A stretch of 64,000 nucleotides of DNA from Stenogyne calaminthoides (taxonomy: Eukaryota; Streptophyta; Magnoliopsida; Lamiales; Lamiaceae), in the NCBI GenBank assembly GCA_037126765.1, contig JBBCBC010000001.1, positions 36,812,804 to 36,876,803 of the forward strand, in the 5' to 3' direction. The position numbers were made by a program, and so were the translations under genes. Below the pieces are notes generated by a model. That model was given only the letters and a program-made list of their open reading frames with translations, searched no databases and had not been told where the DNA came from. Positions 10,307 through 19,514 of the stretch are shown here, in pieces. The first letter of the stretch is position 1; each line of letters opens with the position of its first letter.

Positions 10307-12688
10307 TCAATTCTTAGGTACCGGTTTGTGTAGGGTCCTACAAGGTTAGATGTACCTTTCGGAATCCAAAATGCCTCGACAACTCTAATCACTTTAGAGT
10401 GGCTAATTTGTCTTCCATAAACATCAACATATACATCCACTACTCGGGGTGCCTTAGCGGTTTTTCTATATATATGTGTGCTAGCTTTAGCATGAACATG
10501 TGCCTTTGAATTCTTCTTTGGTTCGGGCCTTACATTTCATTTGCTTTTGGCTTCAGGTCTTTGCCGGTCTAAATATTTGTTGACTCGGGTTGAGATAACC
10601 TTTACCCTTAGGCAAGTGGGGTTCGGGTTTATGCATCTTGAAAATCTGGGTCTTCAAAGATCTTGAGGACTTGGTCTCTTGATTGAGAATGTCTCTATTT
10701 GAGTGTTTCTCATCGAGGATTCTCGATGGTTGATGTGGAGCCTTTCGGGGTTTGCATTCTTAGCCCGAGGCTTTGAAGTACTTGCTGAAACTTTCCAAGT
10801 ATTGCTTTCGGGTTTTCTAGCCTTCACCGGAGGTTTGGGCTTATCCCGATCATTCAGTTTTTTTTGAGACCATAGGTCCTTTTCCCTTGTCTACAACCTT
10901 GGGCATTACTTGAGTTTGAAGTGTAGGTGCCCTTGATTTTACAAAGATAGTCTTCTTGCTACTTGATGCAAACATTTAGATGACCTTGTGAGGTCCCCTC
11001 GAATAAATCAATCCAGTTTTTTATAGTCACAGATCTCTGGTAACTCGAATTTCATCTATTACATTAGATGCATTATTCAATAGAGTTAACTTCTTACATG
11101 CACTATCCTCCACGATTCTGTAGAGTTTTATGCTTCTCGAGAGGTCATTGAACTTCGATTACGATTAGTTTGAATCTCTTCAATTGGATTTTCTCTAGCT
11201 TTTCGATTTAGGGACATTATCAACTTCTCTTTCTCTCGAGAGTTGTACTTTGTAACATCCAGTTCATTAGTAGCTCCCATTAATTGAGAAGTGATTTGAT
11301 TATTGCTAGAGTCTTTCCATTTTAGATTTTCGACTTTTCGGTTCTTATTCGCTCTTGAGTTCCTATTTAGCGATCCTTGCAAACAAAGATAGTCCTTCAT
11401 CGATTCTCAAAAGAATCCATCAGGTCAAAATGATCGTTTTTCGATTGGAACTTGAAAACTCTTGTGCTAGTGTAGGAGCAAAAAACAGAGAAAGAAGAGT
11501 TTACCTCCTCAATGGCCATCGACAGATGTCATCACTTTCCTTTGTCGAGAATATCTCATCTGAAGAGCTAGATCCTCCTCGAGAATGTTCTTCTTCTACG
11601 CAACCATGACCTTTTTTGCTTGAGAACCTCTGGTCTCTTTTAGCTTGCCTTTTCTCTTCTCTCCTTAGCACTCAAATCTGGACAATCATTTGGAAGTGAC
11701 CTTTCTTCCGCAATTATAGCATCTGTTGGTATCATCATCCCGATCATTTTCTTCCTTGGACTTGGAGTCCTTCTTTACGGATGAAGATCCTTGATTTTCA
11801 GTCCTTCTTCTTCTCGGTTGATCCGTCCTCGGGTTTCTTCGGTACTGTGGTTTCTGTAATAGCTTTTGTATTTTCCAAATCTACTATTAAGTCTGTCAAA
11901 CCTCCTTGCCATCGATTGGTAGCTTTTCCTCAAGCTCATCGATGTTTGGCATGGGGGTTCTCGAGACTCTAGTTTTTGGTGTTTTATCTTTGGCTTTTAA
12001 AGCCACATTTTTCTTGGATGAAGAATCATCTTTCTTTGTCGACCTTTTTGGATTTCTTATCAATTACAAATTCATAGGCCTTCAAATTTCGAGAGAAGAC
12101 TTGTTGGTAAGGCATTGAATTAATGTTCTTGGTGTTTTCAATCACCACTGCATGAATATCCCATTTCTTAGAAAGACCTCTAAGAATTTTCAATGCAACT
12201 TCTCTCTGTGGATATTTCTTTCCAAGTGCATTTAGATAATTCATGATGATAGTGAATCTGACTTCCAATTTGTCTATTGATTCACCATCATCCATTTCAA
12301 AACTATCAAACTTTCCAATTGCTACTGAAAGTTTGTTTTCTTTTATATGATCTGTGCCTTGGCACATAACAGCTAGTGTATCCCAAATCTCTTTAGCAGT
12401 ATTACAGTGAGAGATCATTCCCATCACACCATCATCAATTGTACTGTATAGTGTGTCTTTTGCAATGTAGTTTAGATTGACTAACTTTCTCTCCTCAGGA
12501 GTCAGTTGGTCATCAGACTTAGGAAATTCTGCTCTAGGATCAATTCTCTCATCTTTTGTTCCTATGGGATTCACCACAGTAAATTGGAATGGTCCTTGAG
12601 AGAACACTCTCCACATACGCTCATGTTTGGAATACAGATGAGCCTGCATTCTTAGTCTCCATAGATCATAGTTCTCTATTGAGAACAT
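10307..12688 (-). pseudogene. gag: Copia-1 gag, frame-broken after the first 220 codons
   Basis: Capsid precursor. The first 220 codons (12688-12026) are open and show the Copia gag core: NYDLWRLRMQAHL, then AKEIWDTLAVMCQG, then LKILRGLSKKWD. The start chosen is the first ATG in frame. Copia-2 has an ATG eight codons upstream that here reads ATT. Beyond 12026 the frame breaks many times. Still visible are a zinc-knuckle start (RCYNCG, about 11720), a coiled coil (11128-11400, ENLKWKDSSNNQITSQLMG) and the C-terminal VYVDVYGRQ...GPYT block near 10330-10440, ending at TGA 10309-10307. A large gag with a coiled coil after the zinc knuckle fits Sireviruses. Confidence 0.85.
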
Positions 12689-12827
12689 GAGAAGTTTTTT
12701 AGAAGAAATTTTTATCTGATCTTTTGAAAAGAAAAGAATTCAGCAAATAAGATCAGTTCAGATAGACCACAAGTATTTTTGAAAATAAAACTTTGGTCAA
12801 CACAGCAGGTGGTCAAGTTGAACCACT
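12689..12827 (-). other. Copia-1 5' leader
   Basis: Untranslated leader between the primer site and the gag ATG. It keeps the reading ISSKKLL where Copia-2 has MPSKKLP, showing loss of the upstream start codon. Confidence 0.6.
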
Positions 12828-12839
12828 GCTCTGATACCA
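12828..12839 (-). other. Copia-1 primer-binding site (tRNA-iMet)
   Basis: On the minus strand TGGTATCAGAGC lies two bases after the 5' LTR end CCAACA. It is complementary to the 3' end of initiator tRNA-Met, the usual primer for plant Copia elements. Confidence 0.92.
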
Positions 12840-12841
12840 CT

Positions 12842-14808
12842 TGTTGGTCCCGGTGAAAACGAGTCTTACACGTGTATGGGGGGGGAATACACGTGTTCAG
12901 TTTTTTTAAAACTTTTTCTTACTGAGGTCAGCTTGGGTCAGATAATCCTGAAGATTAGGTTCTGAGAAGCACAGATCGCTCTGAGTCAAAGTCTACTGAG
13001 ACAGTGATCCTGAGCTGCTTTCAGATACATCAGATTATCCCAACTGAGTCCTGAGTGTCAGAGATCCTGAGTTGCTTGGATCAGATAACTAACTTACTGA
13101 ATCCTCAAATGAGAGTTCAGTTTGGTAACTATATGTTCTAGCTACTCAGTCGTGCGAAATGGTTGGCCCTTTAGTTTATACTCGTTTAAGCTTTGCTGAA
13201 AACCTTCATTTATGAATTAGTGATTAAGCTGTGATTCAATTTACATGCAACTTCAGTGGATTGATTCCAACTGAATATCAGTGAAAAGTATGCTTTCAAA
13301 ATCAAGTCAATGCAACAGTTAAGCACAGATAAGGAAAGCAATAAAGAACACAACAATTATAGTGGTTCAGAGACTCAAGCTCCTACATCCACTCTCTCTG
13401 ATCTTCAGAGAAATTCACTATCAACTTCTGAGCTTTCTGACTACCTCGCGTAGTTTACTTACTCAACTCGGCCCTGAGTTTTCTGACTACTCCACGTAGT
13501 TTACTTACTCAACCCGACCTTAAGCTTTCTGACTACCTCCGTAGTTTACTTACTCAAAACACAAACAAGCTTTCAGACTACCCCTGTAGCTTACTAACTT
13601 CTCCTCTAGAGTTTTCTGACTACTCCGCGTAGTTTACTAACTCTTTACAACTCTTTCTCACCAACAAACACACTCCAACTACCTTCTCAAGGGTTTGGGG
13701 TTTCTTGGTTGGTTTCCAACTAGGATGAGATATCCTTTACAATGAAGCACAATGCAAAGGGTTAGGATATCTCGACTAAGCTTTGGATATTTCTTATCAA
13801 GCTAGGCTTAGTATAGTGAGCTCTCTTCAATGTAGAAGCACTTGGGAAATTCTAAGTTTTTCGAGTGCTTTAACTTTTGCAAGAATAAGTTTGAGCTCTT
13901 GAGTTGCGTATAAATTTCCCGTAACCTTACAATGTAGAGGGTCACCAGTATTTATAGGCATACACCAAAGTCACTCTTGAAAACTATCCGTTGGAGAGAC
14001 AGCTTCGTGAGTTCCCTCTTATGGTGTGTGAGAAACGGCTATATTTAGGGTTTGAAACTCCCTAACACGTTTTAGGCAATAACCTTTCATGTAGCCGGTC
14101 TTCGCTTTTTTGCGATCTGGAACTTTTGTACATCGACATCTTTTCAAATGACATCCTTCTGTCGATGATCGATATGGTATGCGATTGTCGTCTTCCTCTT
14201 TTTGACTTTTGTCTCCAGTTAAAGGTAGACACCTTCAACGGCTCTTTTTGGTTACAAACGCTGAGTTTGATATAACCTTAACAACACTTCTGACTTAGTT
14301 CCTTTTGTTTGCATTTGAATGTCTTGGCAAATATCTATTTTCTAAGGAATCACGATCTTCTCAGTATTGCATCCTTCAGATAGATATATTCAGTGCCTCG
14401 GAACATTCAGGTTTATACTGAGCATTGAAGACACTCATCGAAGTCTTGATAATTCTTGTGCCATCAGTATTCTTGATCTTGATCTTGATCTTGCGTCTTG
14501 AGTCTTCGAGTCTTGTGGTCTTCGAGTCTTGAGTCTTTCGAGTCTCTTGGACCGATACACTTGAATCTTCGTCTTTGAGTCTTGAGTTCCTCAAGATATC
14601 CTCTTGAGTCTTGATATCTCAATATCTCAATGAGTCTTCAGAATCTATCCTGAACTATATCTGCTGACTATACATTTTGTAGATAACATCCTGAATATTC
14701 TAAAACTGAATCCTGACTCAACTATCAAGATCATTCTGAACATGTCATACTCAGGGGTTTTGGGATCTAATCAAAATCATATATCTTTATTAAATTCATC
14801 TCCCAACA
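12842..14808 (-). repeat. Copia-1 5' LTR
   Basis: A 1,967 bp LTR matching 267-2247. It drives transcription toward lower coordinates. Undamaged CTGAG motifs at 12985-13075 correspond to damaged ones at 415-470 in the sister LTR. At 14420-14640 the reverse holds: this copy is the damaged one (compare 1870-2090). Confidence 0.92.
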
Positions 14809-15219
14809 GAGAGTGAGAGAGAGTGGGTGAAAGGAAGTTTGGAGAGGAGTTTGAAAGAAGTTTTTATCTTGCTTAATTTCTGCTTACTGAGATTTATATA
14901 TCTCACCTAGTTTATGCATTGTAGGTAATTTTGATGAAATGTGACGAGTTGGCCTTACTGGACAAGCTGTGGAGCTTCTGCAGGTTTTGAGTGGCTGTGT
15001 ATATAGATGACGAACTGTTGGGCTTACCGTGGCTTATTTTGCATCCAATAAAATATATTTTGTCTCTTTTAGATATATATTATGTTATGGTATAAAGTCT
15101 AGTGTGTAAAATGATATTGATGTCATAATTGTTGAAAGAAAGAAAAATTATAGCAGGGTTACATGTTGAATCATATTTATATTCTGATAATATTGAGTTA
15201 AATAAAGGTGGTCGTGACA
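14809..15219 (+). repeat. Chromovirus-type LTR1, right part
   Basis: Continues LTR1 after Copia-1, starting with the duplicated GAGAG and ending GTCGTGACA. It is followed after three bases by a tRNA-Met primer site. It matches 17026-17430 of LTR2. No gene. Confidence 0.92.
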
Positions 15220-15222
15220 AAG

Positions 15223-15234
15223 TGGTATCAGAGC
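15223..15234 (+). other. Primer-binding site, array copy A
   Basis: TGGTATCAGAGC, complementary to the tRNA-iMet 3' end, three bases after LTR1 ends in CA. Confidence 0.9.
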
Positions 15235-15418
15235 ACGGTTTGCATCTTGTAGACTGTCTATGTACACGAGCTCAAAACTTGGGAAGTCAAGCTATGCCAG
15301 TAAGTTTTATGTTATATGATGTGTGTGTTTCTTGATTTTCATTTAGTGAAATGTCTTAATGAAAATATTTGTTATAAAACATCTAAAGCTATTGCAATTT
15401 CGAGGACAAAATTTTTAT

Positions 15419-15431
15419 AAGGAGGGGAGGA
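15419..15431 (+). other. Polypurine tract, array copy A
   Basis: AAGGAGGGGAGGA immediately before LTR2 (TGTAATACCC). Confidence 0.9.
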
Positions 15432-15819
15432 TGTAATACCCGCGCTTTTAATACTAATTAATTAGCCTATATATTTCATGATTTGCGTGCATTTTATATT
15501 ATTTATGTGTTAATATTATTTATGTGATATTCTTAATTCAGTATGATATATCTTGAGTTAAAAATATTTTAAAAGGTTGAATTATTTGTTATGCTCATAC
15601 GTGAATAGTGGTGAAAAAAATTCTAATTTAATTTATTGGGGTTTAATGGTATTGGAGTGCACATTGCAATTTGTTTGATTGTTACATAAATTAAGGGTAA
15701 ATAATTTAGTATTAATGACTAATAATATTAATTAGTTAAATGGAAGAGTAATTAAAGAAATAAAATTAATGTGTCATCACATTTTCACACACACGTATAC
15801 ATCATATGTAATTCTAAAT

Positions 15820-15820
<1 letters not shown>

Positions 15821-15867
<47 letters not shown>
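15821..15867 (+). repeat. TA dinucleotide microsatellite in LTR2
   Basis: About 23 TA units. At the same place LTR3 (18024-18035) has only about five, so the tract has expanded or contracted since the LTR copies formed. Confidence 0.9.
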
Positions 15868-15870
<3 letters not shown>

Positions 15871-16814
15871 TACTAAGTTAATCCTTTTAACATAGTAATG
15901 ATATAATAATAGTATAATATTACTAGACATAAGAATAATAAAATAAGTAAATGAAAGGTGACTTACCTGGGAAGCTAGGTGAAGGCGGTGAATTGGATGG
16001 ATATACATATACTCCCAAATCTTATATACACAAGATATGCACAAATTCGCAGAGGAGAGCGTGAGCAATTAGGGAAAAGAAAGAAAAAAAGAAGAAGAGA
16101 GGGTTGCACTAGTTAGCCGAAAAAAAAGGAGAAATATAGAAGAAAAGAAAGAAGAGGATTCTGGCGAAGGGGATTACGAGAAATTTATTAGATTGAAGCA
16201 GCAGATTAAATATCGAGAAGTTGAAATCGTGATTTTAAATTTAGAATGTATTGTCTCACTTTCATATAAGTAGAAATTCATTTACACCTACAATGCATAA
16301 ACATATTATTTATGTGATTTATTTATATTGAAATGTTAACCGTGAATATTACGTGAATTACGAGAATACTTGGTATTTGATGATTGATATAGAATATATT
16401 TGCAAATTCAATGATTAATATGAAATGAGTCTGTGAGCCAGTTATATGTATGGAATGAAATTGTGATTTATGTGATTACTGTGAAAGGAAGTGATGAGTT
16501 CGATGTTATATGAATCTTGTGAAATCAGGCTATGTTGGTGTGAATAATTGATGATACGTGGATATTATATGAGTTTAATTTTATGTGAATTTTACGTGAT
16601 TTGTGAGATTGATTAATATTTAGTGATTATTGTGGAAAGAACTTGTGAGCTCGAAAGTTATATGAATCGAACTTGTGAGTTCCGCGTTATGTGAATCTTG
16701 TGAGATATTTGAGTTGCATTGCATCAAACATATCATGCATGAACATACGAGTACATCGAGATATGAGTGTGAGGTGTTTTGGCCACGTGGTGGTCAGTGT
16801 ATTGAGTTTGTTTC

Positions 16815-16955
16815 GGCGTGTATCCGGAAGTTTTATTCCGGTGTGTATCCGGAAGTTTCATTCTGGCGTGTATCCAGATCTTTTATTCCGACGTGTATCC
16901 GGAAACTTTATTCTGGCGTGTATCCAGAAGTTTTACGGCGTGTATCCGGGAATTT
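16815..16955 (+). repeat. 25 bp minisatellite inside LTR2
   Basis: Same six-unit array as at 42-182, with point differences only. Confidence 0.85.
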
Positions 16956-17430
16956 GGGGCCCCATTATGAATGAAAAGGGAGGGAGGGAGGGAGAGGGAG
17001 AGGAGAGGAGAGGAGAGGAGAGAGTGAGAGAGAGTGGATGAAAGGAAGTTTGGAGAGGAGTTTGAAAGAAGTTTTTATCGTGCATAATTTGTGCTTACTG
17101 AGATTTATATGTCTCACCTAGTTTATGCATTGTAGGTAATTCTGATGAAATGTGACGAGTTGACCTTACTGGACAAGCTGTGGAGCTTCTGCAGGTTTTG
17201 AGTGGCTGTGTACATAGATGACGACCTGTTGAGCTTACAGTGGCTTATTTTGCATCCGATAAAATATATTTTGTCTCTTTTAGATATGTATTATGTTATG
17301 GTATAAAGTCTAGTGTGTAAGATGATATTGATGTCATAATTGTTGAAAGAAAGAAAAATTATAGCAGGGTTACATGTTGAATCATATTTATATTCTGATA
17401 ATATTGAGTTAAATAAGGGTGGTCGTGACA

Positions 17431-17642
17431 GAGTGGTATCAGAGCACGGTTTGCATCCTGTAGACTGTCTATGTACACGAGCTCAAAACTTGGGAAGTCC
17501 AGTTATGCCAGTAAGTTTTATGTTATATGATGTGTGTGTTTCTTGATTTTCATTTAGTGAAATGTCTTAATGAAAATATTTGTTATAAAACATCTAAAGC
17601 TATTGCAATTTCGAGGACGAAATTTTTATAAGGAGGGGAGGA
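17431..17642 (+). mobile_element. 212 bp internal region, copy B, of the non-autonomous chromovirus array
   Basis: Same length and order as copy A: primer site 17434-17445, FEDEIF-coding remnant near 17610-17630, and polypurine tract 17630-17642. It differs by a few substitutions. Its location between LTR2 and LTR3 shows that the unit LTR plus internal region is repeated in tandem. Confidence 0.88.
17434..17445 (+). other. Primer-binding site, array copy B
   Basis: TGGTATCAGAGC, three bases after LTR2. Confidence 0.9.
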
Positions 17643-18114
17643 TGTAATACCCGCGCTTTTAATACTAATTAATTAGCCTATATATTTCATGATTTGCGTG
17701 CATTTTATATTATTTATGTGTTAATATTATTTATGTGATATTCTTAATTCAGTATGATATATCTTGCGTTAAAAATATTTTAGAAGGTTGAATTATTTGT
17801 TATGCTTATACGTGAATAGTGGTGAAAAAAATTCTAATTTAATTTATTGGGGTTTAATGGTATTGGAGTGCACATTGCAATTTGTTTGATTGTTACATAA
17901 ATTAAGTGTAAATAATTTAGTATTAATGACTAATAATATTAATTAGTTAAATGGAAGAGTAATTAAAGAAATAAAATTAATGTGTCATCACATTTTTACA
18001 CACACGTATACATCATATGTAATTCTATATATATGCATACTAAGTTAATCCTTTTAACATAGTAATGATATAATAATAGTATAATATTACTAGACATAAG
18101 AATGATAAAATAAG
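17643..18114 (+). repeat. Chromovirus-type LTR3, left part
   Basis: Begins TGTAATACCC and follows LTR2 closely to ATAAG at 18110-18114, where Copia-2 is inserted. The LTR continues at 59768. No gene. Confidence 0.92.
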
Positions 18115-18219
18115 TGTTGGGAGATAATTTAAATAAGATTTTGATTAGATCCCGAAATCCCTGAGTATGACATGTTCAAGATAATCTTGATAGTCTGAGT
18201 CAGGTTTCAGTATAGATTG
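18115..18219 (+). repeat. Copia-2 5' LTR, first 105 bp
   Basis: TGTTGGGAGAT... matches 57964-58069 of the 3' LTR. It is cut after GATTG (18215-18219) by the Tat element and resumes at 31766 with the duplicated GATTG. Confidence 0.9.
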
Positions 18220-19231
18220 TGTCGCGAGTCGTTTTTCATCTAGAGTATTATGTGGCTAATTTGATAACAACCCGTAAACAAAACATGCAAGTGTACGATA
18301 AGCTGTAAATAAGATGAATTTGTTGACCCAGTTCGCCAGGAAATGACTACTCTAGGGGCATACCAAGCCAGGATGTGGTATTGCGAGCTTTACACGTACA
18401 ATATTTGATACACCTTATGAAGATGAATCATTACAGATGAAGATAATTTGGAGAGTTAGCCTCTGGGTGCTAGGGTTTCTAGTATGAATAAATGATCACT
18501 CAAATTTTTTTTGTTCCTCAACTCTCAAGCGTGGGTATCACTCTTTCTGGGAGATTTTTTCAAACCCTTTTCTTTATCTTTTTTCTTCCTTTTATAGCAC
18601 TCCGACAAGCATGAGCTGGATTGGCAAGCATGAGCTGGAGACTTTGGGTCATGCATGAATCCGGATGATATTGCCACGTTCCCAACTTCGTCTTCTAGAT
18701 TGATCTTGGAGCTTACTTGTCTGTAAGGCACTCTTTTGGTCGTCCAAATTAATCTTTTGCTCGGTTGGATGTTTTGTTCGCCCCTTTAACCAAGTCAGTT
18801 TTATGCTGGACTATTGTCCTCCTCGAGCACACTGAGCCCTCAGGATGTTCGGGTCTTCGGGATATCATAGTGTCGAGCACTCTGACCCTTCAGGATGCCT
18901 GAGTCTTCAGAATGTTGTGCTGCGAGCATTCTGACTCTCAGGATATCTGAGTGTTTCAGGATCTCTGGGTTGCGAACATACTGACCCTCAGGATATATGA
19001 GCCTTTCAGGATATCTGAGTTTTTTCAGGATATCTGAGCTGCGAACATACTGACCATCAGGATATCTGAGCTTTTCAGGATATCTGAGTCTTTTCGACTT
19101 GGCTCTTTTAACTCCTCTTTCCTGATCTGAGTATCGAATACTTGTCCACTGAGCATGATTATTTTAATAGATATTACACGTGTCGCTCTTACGTGTTCGA
19201 TTAATCCTGAGTTATTATATCGAACATAACA
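18220..19231 (-). repeat. Tat element 3' LTR
   Basis: A 1,012 bp LTR, TGTCGCG...ATAACA as written on the plus strand, matching 30591-31765 apart from an extra segment there. At about 18830-19100 it holds a degenerate run of units built around CAGGATATCTGAG with GCGAACATACTGAC spacers. No gene; 18525-18731 is a chance ORF. Confidence 0.9.
18830..19100 (-). repeat. Degenerate short repeats (CAGGATATCTGAG) in Tat LTR
   Basis: Around ten near-palindromic CAGGATATCTGAG-like cores spaced about 20-45 bp, alternating with CGAGCACTCTGACC or GCGAACATACTGAC. The counterpart in the other LTR (31200-31640) has the same order with many CTG/CAG-site changes. Confidence 0.75.
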
Positions 19232-19245
19232 ATACCCCCCAGCCG
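19232..19245 (-). other. Tat polypurine tract
   Basis: On the minus strand GGCTGGGGGGTAT directly precedes the 3' LTR start TGTTATG. Confidence 0.7.
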
Positions 19246-19514
19246 GGTCGCTTTGTATTCAACAGAGGACCCGGCTGTTAAGATCTTATTGGGCCATAGT
19301 TGGTGTCGTTTCGTATTCTGTGCTGGATTTTCGAAATTGAATCCAATATTTATATATACCTTGTTTCTCCGCCTTAAACCCTTTTCTCCTTCCTTCTTCT
19401 TTTTACCTCTATCTTTCAATCTTTTCTGTGTCTGAAAATTCCCGGCGAGGGATTCATCAATTCGACGAAGAATTTTACTCAGGTAACCACTGCATTCTTT
19501 CTTTAATTGTGATT

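Larger units (their letters stand above)
267..14808 (-). mobile_element. Copia-1: Sirevirus-like LTR retrotransposon, complete structure, broken ORFs
   Basis: A 14.5 kb Ty1/copia element on the minus strand. It has LTRs 267-2247 and 12842-14808, ends TGTTGG/CCAACA, and flanking GAGAG duplications at 262-266 and 14809-14813. Minus-strand order is 5' LTR, primer site (12839-12828), gag, pol in the Copia order (protease, integrase, reverse transcriptase, RNase H), a long extra ORF (6237-2716), polypurine tract and 3' LTR. The extra ORF after pol, the tRNA-Met primer site and the RNase H sequence point to the Sirevirus/SIRE lineage. The LTRs differ mainly in patches at CTG/CAG sites, so the element is probably young. 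Confidence 0.93.
15220..15431 (+). mobile_element. 212 bp internal region, copy A, of the non-autonomous chromovirus array
   Basis: Lies exactly between LTR1 and LTR2. It contains the primer site TGGTATCAGAGC (15223-15234) and ends in the polypurine tract AAGGAGGGGAGGA (15419-15431). Just before that, TTCGAGGACAAAATTTTTAT corresponds to the last codons of chromovirus (Tekay/Del-like) pol, reading FEDxIF. All gag-pol sequence between these ends is missing, so this is an internally deleted derivative able to move only with proteins supplied in trans. The only ORF (15129-15335) straddles the LTR end and is not credible. Confidence 0.88.
15432..17430 (+). repeat. Chromovirus-type LTR2, the only uninterrupted copy
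   Basis: A 1,999 bp LTR running TGTAATACCC to GTCGTGACA. Inside are a TA microsatellite (15821-15867), an AT-rich U3, the 25 bp minisatellite (about 16815-16955) and a GA tract (16976-17035). It is the reference for reconstructing the boundaries of the interrupted LTR1 and LTR3. A Tekay/Del-like chromovirus origin is inferred from the LTR start and the preceding FEDEIF codons and polypurine tract. No ORF resembles a gene. Confidence 0.92.

Noticed and set aside
15129..15335. Small ORFs at 15129-15335 and 17340-17546
   Set aside because: Both straddle the LTR end and primer site of the array and repeat with the LTR. They are by-products of the repeated sequence, not genes.
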